Positions 35,431 to 43,784 of a DNA stretch of 64,000 nucleotides are shown here, in pieces. The position numbers and the translations under genes are program-made. Location: NCBI RefSeq assembly GCF_006007965.1, contig NZ_CP040748.1, forward strand, positions 1,612,001-1,676,000. The letters are read 5' to 3'. The stretch is from Nocardioides jishulii (GTDB taxonomy: Bacteria; Actinomycetota; Actinomycetes; Propionibacteriales; Nocardioidaceae). The notes beneath the pieces are model-generated. The model did not search any database and was not told the origin of the DNA. It worked only from the letters and a program-made list of their open reading frames with translations. Each line of letters starts with the position of its first letter. Within the stretch, counting starts at the first letter, position 1.

Positions 35431-36263
35431 TGCTCTCTCGTTCCGCGCTGTACGTCCCCGGTGACGCCCCGGACAAGCTCCGCAAGGCCCTCGACCGTGG
35501 TGCCGACGAGCTGATCGTCGACCTCGAGGACGCGGTGGCGCCTGCCAACAAGGCGCTGGCCCGCGACGTGGTCTTCGCCTGGCTCGACGGCATCGAGAAG
35601 ACCGACGTCAAGATCTGGGTCCGGATCAACCCCGGAGCCGACCGGTTCCTCGACGTCGACGCGATTGCCGAGTGCGAGGAGCTGGAGGGGTTCGTCGTCG
35701 CGAAGACCGAGACGGCCGCCGAGCTCGTGGAGCTCGACGCTCGTCTGACGGAGCTCGGCTCCGCGGCCAAGGTGGTGCCCCTGCTGGAGTCGGCCGGTGC
35801 GGTGCTCGCCGCCCGCGAGATCGCCGCCGCTCCGCGCGTCGAGCGTCTGCAGATCGGTGAGGCAGACCTCCGTGCCGACGTGGGGATCGAGCCCGGGGTC
35901 GACGAGCGCGAGCTGCTCTTCTCACGGTCGTACGTCGTCTTCGCTTCGTCCGCGGCCGGGATCCAGCCGCCGATCGCACCGGTCTCGACCGAGTTCCGCG
36001 ACCTCGACGCCTACCGTGCCTCGACCGAGGCGCTGGCCCGGATGGGCTTCGTCGGACGCGCCTGCATCCACCCGGCGCAGGCAGCGGTCGCCAACGAGGT
36101 CTTCACGCCGTCGGAGGAAAAGGTGGCGTGGGCCCGCGAGGTGCTCGACGCGCTCGAGGCCGCTGAGCAGTCGGGCTCCGGCGTCGCGGTCGACTCCCGC
36201 GGTCGGATGCTGGACGAGGCCGTGGCGCGCCAGGCCCGCCTGGTGCTGGCCAGGGTGCGCTGA
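35430..36263 (+). CDS. CitE / HpcH-HpaI family CoA-ester lyase
   Basis: A 277-residue TIM-barrel lyase. Motifs are SALYVPGDAPDKLRKAL, DLEDAV (31-36), VRINPGADRF, LLESAGAVLAAREIA, the metal-binding IGEADLRADVG and GFVGRACIHPAQ. Stand-alone actinobacterial members cleave or form beta-hydroxyacyl-CoA esters such as citramalyl-CoA, malyl-CoA or HMG-CoA. The start ATG shares a base with the stop of the acyl-CoA dehydrogenase (TGATG). It is the last gene of the operon, followed by a strong hairpin at 36281-36310. In itaconate dissimilation the equivalent enzyme releases acetyl-CoA and pyruvate. Confidence 0.9.
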   Translation: MLSRSALYVPGDAPDKLRKALDRGADELIVDLEDAVAPANKALARDVVFAWLDGIEKTDVKIWVRINPGADRFLDVDAIAECEELEGFVVAKTETAAELVELDARLTELGSAAKVVPLLESAGAVLAAREIAAAPRVERLQIGEADLRADVGIEPGVDERELLFSRSYVVFASSAAGIQPPIAPVSTEFRDLDAYRASTEALARMGFVGRACIHPAQAAVANEVFTPSEEKVAWAREVLDALEAAEQSGSGVAVDSRGRMLDEAVARQARLVLARVR

Positions 36264-36280
36264 CACAGTCTTCACCACGA

Positions 36281-36310
36281 CTCCCCGGGTGCCGCACGGC
36301 GCCCGGGGAG
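36281..36310 (+). terminator. Hairpin terminator of the 26,192-36,263 operon
   Basis: CTCCCCGGGTGCC (36281-36293) pairs with GGCGCCCGGGGAG (36298-36310) with one wobble pair and a 4-nt loop. Confidence 0.7.
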
Positions 36311-36451
36311 CGGTGCATTTCTCCTCCCGGGCCTGGCCCGGTGACCACCTGACGCACCGTGACGCCCGCGGGAAAAGGCGGGTGTCTCAGGTCACAGGAA
36401 CCCGGCCAAAAGGCTCCAGCGCGACGGACAAATCATATATCGTCGCCACGT

Positions 36452-36468
36452 CGTCAGATTTTCTGACG
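36452..36468 (+). promoter_or_regulatory. Perfect 7-bp inverted repeat upstream of a secreted-protein gene
   Basis: CGTCAGA-TTT-TCTGACG lies about 60 bases before ATG 36527 and just after an AT-rich stretch (AATCATATATC, 36431-36441) that may be the promoter. It could be an operator or a short hairpin in the leader. The rest of the 36311-36526 gap shows nothing else recognisable. Confidence 0.4.
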
Positions 36469-36526
36469 TGCACAGCCTCGTCGTTCCGGGAGTCAGCCCC
36501 CGGGTCGACGCTGACAGGAGGATTCA

Positions 36527-37789
36527 ATGCGTTTCAAGAAGTTTCTGGGTGTCGCCGCCACCGGCGCACTCGTCGCGGGCTCCGTGGCGGCCATGGCCGC
36601 CCCCGCCCAGGCCGCAACCACGTCCGCCAGCCTTGCCGGTTCCTACGAGTGTTCCGGCAAGTACTCGAGCTTCTCCTTCACCTCGAGCTACACCCCCGGA
36701 CTTGAGCTGAGCGTTGACGGCACCAAGGCCAGCGCGACGTCCTCGAACATGGGCGCGCTGATCTACAACGGTGCCCCGCTCGGCATGGGCTTCCAGATCC
36801 GTGGTGCCGACGTCACCGTCGACACCACGATCAACGGTGCGAGCGTCCAGCTCACTGGTTCCCACGACCTGACCACGCTGACGAGCGCCGAGTTCACCGT
36901 GCCTGCGCTCTCGGCTGCGTCCACCGTTGATGACCTGAAGACCGCGCAGATCGCCGGTGTCTCCGCCACGATCGACGTCTTCGTTCCCTTCAGTGGCACG
37001 ACGGTGCCCGTCGCTATGACGTGCACGGGCACCTCCACCTTGTGGGAGGCACCCGCTGGCCCCTCGATTCCCGAGGGCCACACCGCCTTCGACTGCACCG
37101 GTGACTTCGGACCCATGGTCTACACCACGGAGCTCAAGCCCACCGTCAAGCGCGACGGCAAGAACGTCACGATCGCCCTGCAGCCGAACGACCTGGCTGG
37201 CATCGTCCCGGTGCCGGTCACCACCAACATGGCTGTGACCATGGGGCTGACCGTCAACGGTGTCGCCGTTGACGCCACCGGCACCGCGGCGACCACGATC
37301 GTCCCGAGCACGCCGATCAAGCTGCCCGCTGTGAGCGCCGCGGTCGCCACCACGGCCACGAAGATCGACATCAAGGTCACCTCGATGAAGATCGACGTGC
37401 CCTCCTTCAAGATGACGTTCCCGTGCACCTTGGCCGAGCCCGCTGACGCCGGTTCCCACACCGTCGACCCGGCTCCGGTCGTCGTCAAGGCTGCCGCCAC
37501 CAAGTCGGTGACCAAGGCCACGTACAAGAAGAAGGCCAAGAAGGCCGTCATCAAGACCACGGTGAAGGCCGGCAAGAAGAACGCCACCGGCAAGGTGACG
37601 ATCGTCGTCAAGAAGGGCAAGAAGGTCGTCGCCAAGAAGACCATCACCCTGAAGAAGGGCCAGGCGACCCTGGTCCTGAAGAAGGGCAAGCTCAAGAAGA
37701 AGGGCGTCTACACCGTGAAGGCCAACTTTGTGGGCAACAAGTCCTTCAAGAAGTCGGGCGCCAAGAAGGTCACCTTCCGCGTCAAGTGA
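36527..37789 (+). CDS. Secreted repeat protein with Lys-rich C-terminal Ig-like domain
   Basis: A 420-residue exported protein. MRFKKFLGVAATGALVAGSV leads a Sec signal peptide ending near AQA-ATT (about residue 30). Two similar domains follow, about 38-165 and 180-305, each with a pair of Cys (YECSG...MTCTG; FDCTG...FPCTL), probably disulfide-linked beta sandwiches. From about 325 to the end is a very Lys-rich Ig-like domain (KKGKKVVAKKTITLKKGQAT) with nearly all Lys as AAG. No sortase motif or membrane anchor is seen; the basic tail may bind cell-wall polyanions. AGGAGG precedes ATG 36527. It stands alone between two hairpins. I do not recognise a function. Confidence 0.8.
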   Translation: MRFKKFLGVAATGALVAGSVAAMAAPAQAATTSASLAGSYECSGKYSSFSFTSSYTPGLELSVDGTKASATSSNMGALIYNGAPLGMGFQIRGADVTVDTTINGASVQLTGSHDLTTLTSAEFTVPALSAASTVDDLKTAQIAGVSATIDVFVPFSGTTVPVAMTCTGTSTLWEAPAGPSIPEGHTAFDCTGDFGPMVYTTELKPTVKRDGKNVTIALQPNDLAGIVPVPVTTNMAVTMGLTVNGVAVDATGTAATTIVPSTPIKLPAVSAAVATTATKIDIKVTSMKIDVPSFKMTFPCTLAEPADAGSHTVDPAPVVVKAAATKSVTKATYKKKAKKAVIKTTVKAGKKNATGKVTIVVKKGKKVVAKKTITLKKGQATLVLKKGKLKKKGVYTVKANFVGNKSFKKSGAKKVTFRVK

Positions 37790-37849
37790 CCAACGTTCAA
37801 CACCATCGACGCCCCATCGCGAGAGCGATGAGCTGATGGCACGGCGGGT

Positions 37850-37870
37850 CCCCGGAGCACTGCTCCGGGG
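37850..37870 (+). terminator. Hairpin terminator after the secreted-protein gene
   Basis: CCCCGGAGCA (37850-37859) and TGCTCCGGGG (37861-37870) are perfectly complementary, extended outward by GGG/CCC. Confidence 0.65.
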
Positions 37871-37972
37871 GCCCGTTGCGTGCGTGGGCAGAGTTGCCCG
37901 GTGTCGAGGCGCGACCGGGCGGGCGCGACCGATAGCATTCACGAGAAGTCGTCCCTCTTCCAAGGAGTCCCC

Positions 37973-39961
37973 GTGTCCGACATCAAGGTCGTCCGAGTCC
38001 ACGCCGATGAGCGCGAGGAACGGACCACCGCCACGGGCACCAAGGCCTGGGAGCTGTTCACCGACGCCGGTGACGTCATCGCCGCCCGCGTCAACGGTGA
38101 GCTCAAGGACCTCTCGTACGTCCTCGTCGACGGCGACGTCGTGGAGGCCGTCGAGATGGCCTCCGCCGACGGGCGTGACATCCTGCGCCACTCCACCGCC
38201 CACGTGCTCGCCCAGGCCGTGCAGCAGCTGTGGCCCGAGGCCAAGCTCGGGATCGGTCCGCCGATCAAGGACGGCTTCTACTACGACTTCGACGTCGAGA
38301 CCCCCTTCGTCCCCGAGGACCTGGTCAAGCTCGAGTCCGCGATGCGCAAGATCATCAAGGAGAACCAGCGCTTCGAACGCCGCGTCACCACCGACGCCGA
38401 CGCGTTGGCCGAGCTGGCCGACGAGCCCTACAAGGTCGAGCTGATCGGCCTCAAGGGAGCGGGCGCCGAGGCTGCGTCGATGGGCGAGGGCGCCTCCGCC
38501 GAGGTCGGTGCCGGCGAGCTCACCATCTACGACAACGTCAACCGCAAGGGTGAGGTGGCCTGGTCCGACCTCTGCCGCGGGCCCCACCTGCCGACCACGA
38601 AGCGCATCCCCGCCTTCAAGCTGATGCGCACGGCATCGGCCTACTGGCGCGGCGACGAGAAGAACAAGCAGCTCCAGCGCATCTACGGCACCGCCTGGGA
38701 GTCCAAGGAGGCCTTGGAGGACCACCTGCACCGCCTCGAGGAGGCCGAGCGCCGCGACCACCGCAAGCTGGGCCGTGAGCTGGACCTCTTCTCCTTCCCC
38801 GACGAGCTGGGCTCCGGCCTGCCGGTCTTCCACCCCAAGGGCGGCGTCCTGAAGCGGGTGATGGAGGACTACGTCCGCCAGCGCCACATCGAGGAGGGCT
38901 TCGACTACGTCGGCACCCCGCACATCTCGAAGGACGGGCTCTTCCACACCTCCGGCCACCTGCCGCACTACGCCGAGACGATGTTCCCGCCCATGGAGTT
39001 CGAGGGATCGAACTACCAGCTCAAGGCGATGAACTGCCCCATGCACAACCTGATCTACCGCAGCCGCGGGCGTTCGTACCGCGAGCTTCCGCTGCGACTC
39101 TTCGAGTTCGGCTCGGTCTACCGCTACGAGAAGTCGGGCGTGATCCACGGTCTGACCCGCGTACGCGGCTTCGCCCAGGACGACTCGCACTCGTACTGCA
39201 CCCCGGAGCAGGCTCCGGAGGAGGTCAAGCACCTGCTCGACTTCATGCTCAGCGTGCTGCGCGACTTCGGCCTCGACGACTTCTACCTCGAGCTCTCCAC
39301 CCGCGACCCCGAGAGCGACAAGTTCATCGGCTCCGAGGAGCAGTGGGCGATCGCCACCCAGGTCCTCGAGGACGTGGCGAAGGAGTCCGGCCTCGACCTC
39401 GTGCCCGACCCGGGCGGTGCCGCGTTCTACGGTCCGAAGATCTCCGTCCAGGCCAAGGACGCCATCGGGCGTACGTGGCAGATGGGCACCGTGCAGTACG
39501 ACTTCAACCAGCCCGCGCGCTTCGAGCTCGCCTACCAGGCCGCTGACGGGAGCCGTCAGGAGCCGGTGATGATCCACTCGGCCAAGTTCGGCTCGATCGA
39601 GCGGTTCATCGGCGTGCTCGTCGAGCACTACGCCGGCGTCTTCCCGCCGTGGCTCGCGCCCGTCCAGGTCGTCGGCATCCCGATCGCCGAGCGCCACGAC
39701 GACTACCTCAAGGGGATCGTGGCCCAGCTCAAGGCTGCTGGGCTGCGCGCCGAGGTGGACCTCTCCGACGACCGGATGCAGAAGAAGATCCGCAACGCCC
39801 AGCTGCAGAAGGTGCCCTTCATGGTCATCGCCGGAGACGCCGACGTGGAGGCGGGCGCGGTCTCCTTCCGCTACCGCGACGGTCGTCAGGACAACGGCGT
39901 GCCGGTGGCCGAGGCCATCGAACGCATCAAGGCGGCGGTCGACAGCCGGGAGCAGGTCTGA
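37973..39961 (+). CDS. thrS: Threonine--tRNA ligase
   Basis: A 662-residue class II aminoacyl-tRNA synthetase. The TGS domain (about 1-65) is followed by the editing/SAD domain with [17 protein letters not shown], then the catalytic core with motif 2 ([20 protein letters not shown]) and [16 protein letters not shown], and the anticodon-binding domain ([17 protein letters not shown]). GTG 37973 has AAGGAG 5 nt upstream and a TAGCAT -10 box at 37933. It heads the cluster with the HIT protein and pgsA, as in other actinobacteria. Confidence 0.97.
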   Translation: MSDIKVVRVHADEREERTTATGTKAWELFTDAGDVIAARVNGELKDLSYVLVDGDVVEAVEMASADGRDILRHSTAHVLAQAVQQLWPEAKLGIGPPIKDGFYYDFDVETPFVPEDLVKLESAMRKIIKENQRFERRVTTDADALAELADEPYKVELIGLKGAGAEAASMGEGASAEVGAGELTIYDNVNRKGEVAWSDLCRGPHLPTTKRIPAFKLMRTASAYWRGDEKNKQLQRIYGTAWESKEALEDHLHRLEEAERRDHRKLGRELDLFSFPDELGSGLPVFHPKGGVLKRVMEDYVRQRHIEEGFDYVGTPHISKDGLFHTSGHLPHYAETMFPPMEFEGSNYQLKAMNCPMHNLIYRSRGRSYRELPLRLFEFGSVYRYEKSGVIHGLTRVRGFAQDDSHSYCTPEQAPEEVKHLLDFMLSVLRDFGLDDFYLELSTRDPESDKFIGSEEQWAIATQVLEDVAKESGLDLVPDPGGAAFYGPKISVQAKDAIGRTWQMGTVQYDFNQPARFELAYQAADGSRQEPVMIHSAKFGSIERFIGVLVEHYAGVFPPWLAPVQVVGIPIAERHDDYLKGIVAQLKAAGLRAEVDLSDDRMQKKIRNAQLQKVPFMVIAGDADVEAGAVSFRYRDGRQDNGVPVAEAIERIKAAVDSREQV

Positions 39962-39964
39962 GCC

Positions 39965-40489
39965 ATGGAGCAGCAGGGGATCGGTGAGGCCGACGGCCTC
40001 CAGCGGTTGTGGACGCCCTACCGCATGGCCTACATCCGCAAGGAGGCGGCCGCGAAGGCCGAGGGCACCCAGGAGTGTCCCTTCTGCACGATCCCTGACG
40101 GGGATGACCGCGAGGGGTTGATCATCGCCCGGGGGGAGCACTGCTACGCCGTGCTCAACCTGCACCCCTACAACCCCGGCCACCTCATGGTCATCCCGTT
40201 CCGCCACGTGGCGGAGCTGGAGGACCTGACGCCCCAGGAGTCGGCCGAGCTGATGAGCATGACCCAGTCGGCGGTGCGTGCGGTCAAGACCGTGAGCCAG
40301 CCGCGCGGTCTCAACATCGGGCTCAACCTCGGCTCTGCGGCGGGTGGCTCCCTGGCCTCGCACCTGCACCAGCACGTCGTCCCGCGGTGGGTGGGCGACG
40401 CCAACTTCATCACCGTCACCGGCAACACGAAGGTGATCCCCGCACTCCTCGCCGACACCCGCGACATGTTGGCCGAGGCCTGGCAGTGA
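39965..40489 (+). CDS. HIT-family Ap4A phosphorylase-like protein
   Basis: A 174-residue histidine-triad protein with SHLHQHVVPRW (His133, His135, His137) and a CPFC zinc-type pair near residue 40. Its place between thrS and pgsA and its length match the mycobacterial Rv2613c-type diadenosine tetraphosphate phosphorylase, which removes Ap4A, a by-product of aminoacyl-tRNA synthetases. It starts 3 bases after thrS and its stop overlaps the next start (GTGA). Confidence 0.9.
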   Translation: MEQQGIGEADGLQRLWTPYRMAYIRKEAAAKAEGTQECPFCTIPDGDDREGLIIARGEHCYAVLNLHPYNPGHLMVIPFRHVAELEDLTPQESAELMSMTQSAVRAVKTVSQPRGLNIGLNLGSAAGGSLASHLHQHVVPRWVGDANFITVTGNTKVIPALLADTRDMLAEAWQ

Positions 40490-41283
40490 GTCCCGGCCAG
40501 GATCCCGACGCTGCACTGGCGCGGGAACTGGTCGAGGGAGCGGCGCGACTGGCCGGGTCGTACTTCCGCCAGGGGGTCTCCGCCCGCGCCAAGTCCAACC
40601 CCACCGACCTGGTGACGGTCGCGGACGCGGAGGCGGAGGCGTACGTCGTCTCGCAGCTCGCTGCGCACCGTCCGCTCGACGGGGTGCTGGGGGAGGAGGG
40701 CGCGGCCCGCGCGGGGACCTCGGGCCGCAGCTGGGTCATCGATCCTGTCGACGGGACCTACAACTTCGTCCGCGGTGCCGAGTGGTGGTGCTCGGCACTC
40801 GCCCTGGTCCACGGCGACGACCTGCTCCTGGGCGCGGTGCACGACCCCGCGCACGGCCAGACCTTGGTGGGCGGCCCCGGGAGGGGTGTGCGTGTCACCT
40901 CCAGCGTGGGTGAAGAGGGCGCGGGCGCCGCACGCCTGGAGCCCCTGGGCGACCGGTCCCTGTCCCAGGCGTGCGCCGCGACCTACCTGCACCCGCCGTT
41001 CTTCGGCACCGAGGTCGGGGACGCGTGGCAACGGGTCGTGCAGCGCGTGGGCACCTACCGGCTCCACGGATCCGGCTCGCTCGATCTGGCGGCGATCGCG
41101 CAGGGACGTCTTGACCTCTTCCTGCACCACAGTGTCCCCGCATGGGACCGGCTGCCTGGCCAGGCGCTCGTCGAGGCGCTCGGGGGCACGACGCGTACGG
41201 TCGAGGCCGCCGGGGTGGAGTGGTTCGTCGCCGGGGTGCCGACTGCCGTGGCCGAGGCTTGCGAGCGGTTGGCGGACCGCTAG
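40486..41283 (+). CDS. Inositol monophosphatase-family phosphatase
   Basis: A 265-residue Mg-dependent sugar/inositol phosphatase. Metal-site motifs are GEEG (with the Glu), WVIDPVDGTYNFVRG (the DPxDGT box) and VPAWDRLPGQALVEALGG. Family substrates include inositol-1-phosphate, histidinol phosphate and PAP. GTG 40486 overlaps the HIT gene stop. In the mycobacterial cluster I know, the HIT gene is followed directly by pgsA1, so this gene is an insertion. As PgsA1-type enzymes make phosphatidylinositol phosphate, a linked phosphatase could act on that lipid or on inositol phosphate; this is inference only. Confidence 0.88.
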   Translation: MSPGQDPDAALARELVEGAARLAGSYFRQGVSARAKSNPTDLVTVADAEAEAYVVSQLAAHRPLDGVLGEEGAARAGTSGRSWVIDPVDGTYNFVRGAEWWCSALALVHGDDLLLGAVHDPAHGQTLVGGPGRGVRVTSSVGEEGAGAARLEPLGDRSLSQACAATYLHPPFFGTEVGDAWQRVVQRVGTYRLHGSGSLDLAAIAQGRLDLFLHHSVPAWDRLPGQALVEALGGTTRTVEAAGVEWFVAGVPTAVAEACERLADR

Positions 41284-41286
41284 TCT
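41281..41286 (+). promoter_or_regulatory. -10 box (TAGTCT) before pgsA
   Basis: TAGTCT contains the stop codon of the phosphatase gene and ends 9 nt before ATG 41296. No ribosome-binding site lies between, suggesting a leaderless transcript. Confidence 0.35.
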
Positions 41287-41295
41287 GGCGACCCC

Positions 41296-41919
41296 ATGTT
41301 GGAACACCTCCGCGGCCTCATGACGAAGGTCCTCATCGCGCCCATCGCCCGCCTGCTGCTGCGCCTCGGGCTCGGTCCCGACGCCATCACCGTGATCGGG
41401 ACGGTGCTCACCTGCGCCTCCGCCCTCTGGTTGGTCCCGCAGGGTCACCTGATGATCGCCCTGGTGCTGGTCACGGTCTTCGCCCTCTTCGACCTGCTCG
41501 ACGGCACGATGGCCCGGCTCAGCGGCCGCACCAGCGCGTTCGGTGCCTTCCTGGACTCGACCCTCGACCGGGTGGCTGACGCCGTCGTGTTCGGCTCGGT
41601 GATGCTCTACTTCGCTGGGCCGGGCGACTCGCTCTTCGGTCAGGCGATGGCCCTGTGGTGCCTGGTCACCGGTGTCTCGACCTCGTACGCCCGAGCCCGG
41701 GCCGAGTCCGTCGGGTTCACCGCACGGGTCGGGATCATGGAGCGGGCCGACAGGCTGGTCCTGCTGGGTCTCGCCGCGATCGCGGCCGAGGTCGCCGGAG
41801 ACCCGCTGGTCTTCGCGTGGGGCCTGGCCCTGCTGGGCGCGCTGAGCACCGTGACGGTGCTGCAGCGGATCCTGAGCGTGCGCCGCCAGGCGCTCGACGT
41901 GTCCAGCGCTCCGGGCTGA
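41296..41919 (+). CDS. pgsA: CDP-alcohol phosphatidyltransferase, phosphatidylinositol phosphate synthase type
   Basis: A 207-residue membrane enzyme with six predicted helices. The CDP-alcohol motif D-x2-D-G-x2-A-R-x8-G-x3-D-x3-D is complete: Asp66, Asp69, Asp87, Asp91 in FDLLDGTMARLSGRTSAFGA. Its position after thrS and the HIT gene matches actinobacterial PgsA1, which makes phosphatidylinositol phosphate from CDP-diacylglycerol and inositol-1-phosphate. The acyltransferase and mannosyltransferase genes that usually follow in PIM-producing actinobacteria are absent. Confidence 0.9.
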   Translation: MLEHLRGLMTKVLIAPIARLLLRLGLGPDAITVIGTVLTCASALWLVPQGHLMIALVLVTVFALFDLLDGTMARLSGRTSAFGAFLDSTLDRVADAVVFGSVMLYFAGPGDSLFGQAMALWCLVTGVSTSYARARAESVGFTARVGIMERADRLVLLGLAAIAAEVAGDPLVFAWGLALLGALSTVTVLQRILSVRRQALDVSSAPG

Positions 41920-41923
41920 ACCC

Positions 41924-42727
41924 GTGGGCGACCCGCTCGGCGGCGCCGAGATCGTCCCCACCGAGCGGCACTCGGCGCTCGTGCTGCGCCTCGACGGCCA
42001 GGCACAGTCCTACGTCGACCTGGACGACCCGACGTTCCTCGCCTTCGACTACGTACGCCGACTCGGCGACGTGCTGGACGGGTTCGCCCAGCCCGGGCAC
42101 ACGGTGCGGATCGTCCACGTCGGTGGGGCAGGGCTGACGCTCCCGCGCTACGTGGCCGCCACCCGGCCGCGCTCCGCGCAGGTCGTCCTGGAGCCCGACG
42201 TGGCGCTGACCGAGATGGTCCGCGCCGAGCTCCCGCTGCCCCCGCGCAGCGGGATCAAGGTGCGGCCGCAGGACGGGCGTACCGGCGTGGCCGGACTGCG
42301 GAGCGACAGCGTCGACCTGGTCCTGGTCGACGCCTTCGCTGGCGGCAGGGTGCCCGGCGACCTGGCCACCGCGGAGTTCTTCGCCGACGCCGGTCGGGTC
42401 CTGGCGCCGGGTGGGTTGCTGCTGCTCAACCTGGCCGACCGGGCCCCCTTCACCTGGACCCGTCGGGTGCTGGCCGGGGTCCTCACCACCTTCGTCACCG
42501 CCTCGGTCCACCTGGAGGCGGCGACGAGGCGGGGGCGCCGGGCGGGGAACGTCCTGGTGGTCGCGGGGGAGGACGCAGCCACGGTGGACCGGGTGACGGC
42601 ACACCTCCGGACGAGGCCCAGCGACTTCGAGGTGGTGGCAGGGGCGCAGGTGGGCGCCACCTTCGGCGGGGGCCGGGCCTTCACCGACGCCGACACCGAG
42701 CCCTCACCGCGGCCCGGCGAGGCGTGA
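41924..42727 (+). CDS. Spermidine synthase-like methyltransferase-fold protein
   Basis: A 267-residue Rossmann-fold protein related to polyamine aminopropyltransferases. It shows VRIVHVGGAGLTLPRYVAAT (nucleotide-binding loop), QVVLEPDVALTEMVRAELPL and VDLVLVDAFAGGRVPGDLAT, where spermidine synthases have the catalytic Asp. The N-terminal beta-hairpin is short. No speD/speB genes are nearby, so true polyamine synthesis is uncertain; many actinobacterial members are of unknown substrate. GTG 41924 starts 5 bases after pgsA. Confidence 0.82.
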   Translation: MGDPLGGAEIVPTERHSALVLRLDGQAQSYVDLDDPTFLAFDYVRRLGDVLDGFAQPGHTVRIVHVGGAGLTLPRYVAATRPRSAQVVLEPDVALTEMVRAELPLPPRSGIKVRPQDGRTGVAGLRSDSVDLVLVDAFAGGRVPGDLATAEFFADAGRVLAPGGLLLLNLADRAPFTWTRRVLAGVLTTFVTASVHLEAATRRGRRAGNVLVVAGEDAATVDRVTAHLRTRPSDFEVVAGAQVGATFGGGRAFTDADTEPSPRPGEA

Positions 42728-42791
42728 GCCTCGGGCGCGACGGCCGAGTCCACGCCGGCAGCTCTGGCCGCAGCGTGCCCTTCGGCGAGCC

Positions 42792-42797
42792 TAGGAT
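42792..42797 (+). promoter_or_regulatory. -10 box (TAGGAT) of pdxS, leaderless
   Basis: TAGGAT ends 6 nt before ATG 42804 with no ribosome-binding site. Confidence 0.5.
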
Positions 42798-42803
42798 CGC
42801 CGC

Positions 42804-43727
42804 ATGACCGAGAACGCCACTGAGACCACCGTGGGCATCGCTGCGAGCACCACCGGCACCATGCGCGTGAAGCGCGGCATGGCCGAGATGCTCAAGGGCG
42901 GGGTGATCATGGACGTGGTCACGCCCGAGCAGGCGAAGATCGCCGAGGACGCCGGCGCCGTGGCGGTGATGGCGCTCGAGCGCGTGCCCGCCGACATCCG
43001 TGCCCAGGGCGGCGTCTCCCGGATGAGCGACCCGGACATGATCGACGGCATCATCGACGCCGTCTCGATCCCGGTGATGGCGAAGGCCCGCATCGGCCAC
43101 TTCGTCGAGGCGCAGGTGCTGCAGAGCCTCGGCGTCGACTACGTCGACGAGTCCGAGGTGCTGACCCCGGCCGACTACTCCCACCACATCGACAAGTGGG
43201 AGTTCGCCGTGCCCTTCGTCTGTGGGGCGACCAACCTCGGTGAAGCGCTGCGACGCATCACCGAAGGGGCGGCGATGATCCGGTCCAAGGGTGAGGCGGG
43301 CACCGGTGACGTCTCCAACGCCGTCACCCACATGCGCACCATCCGGGGCGAGATCCGTCGCCTCGCCGGCCGCTCGAAGGACGAGCTCTACGTGGCCGCG
43401 AAGGAGCTCCAGGCGCCCTACGACCTGGTGGCCGAGGTGGCCGAGCGTGGCCAGCTCCCGGTCGTCCTCTTCTCGGCGGGTGGCATCGCCACGCCCGCCG
43501 ACGCCGCGATGATGATGCAGCTGGGCGCCGACGGTGTCTTCGTCGGCTCCGGCATCTTCAAGTCGGGCAATCCGGCCGAGCGCGCCGCTGCCATCGTGAA
43601 GGCCACCGCCTTCCACGACGACCCCGACGTGCTGGCGAAGATCTCCCGCGGGCTCGGTGAGGCGATGGTGGGCATCAACGTCGACGACCTGCCGGTTGGA
43701 CACCGGCTGGCCGAGCGCGGCTGGTGA
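42804..43727 (+). CDS. pdxS: Pyridoxal 5'-phosphate synthase subunit PdxS
   Basis: A 307-residue (beta/alpha)8 enzyme that builds PLP from ribose-5-phosphate, glyceraldehyde-3-phosphate and ammonia supplied by PdxT. Characteristic parts are [36 protein letters not shown] (active-site Lys94), [20 protein letters not shown] and [14 protein letters not shown]. pdxT lies downstream, separated by one gene. Confidence 0.97.
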   Translation: MTENATETTVGIAASTTGTMRVKRGMAEMLKGGVIMDVVTPEQAKIAEDAGAVAVMALERVPADIRAQGGVSRMSDPDMIDGIIDAVSIPVMAKARIGHFVEAQVLQSLGVDYVDESEVLTPADYSHHIDKWEFAVPFVCGATNLGEALRRITEGAAMIRSKGEAGTGDVSNAVTHMRTIRGEIRRLAGRSKDELYVAAKELQAPYDLVAEVAERGQLPVVLFSAGGIATPADAAMMMQLGADGVFVGSGIFKSGNPAERAAAIVKATAFHDDPDVLAKISRGLGEAMVGINVDDLPVGHRLAERGW

Positions 43728-43784
43728 CTGCGTCCGTCCTAGGATCGTGCCGCCGACATCGAGGCGATCCAGGACGGAGCAGGC

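Noticed and set aside
36524..40516. A 1330-codon open frame on the minus strand opposite thrS and the secreted-protein gene
   Set aside because: High-GC DNA leaves long antisense frames open. The plus strand here encodes thrS and a secreted protein with clear motifs, and the antisense translation has no recognisable domain.
41924..42727. The spermidine synthase-like gene as true speE
   Set aside because: No polyamine genes nearby and only general fold motifs visible; kept as spermidine synthase-like without a symbol.
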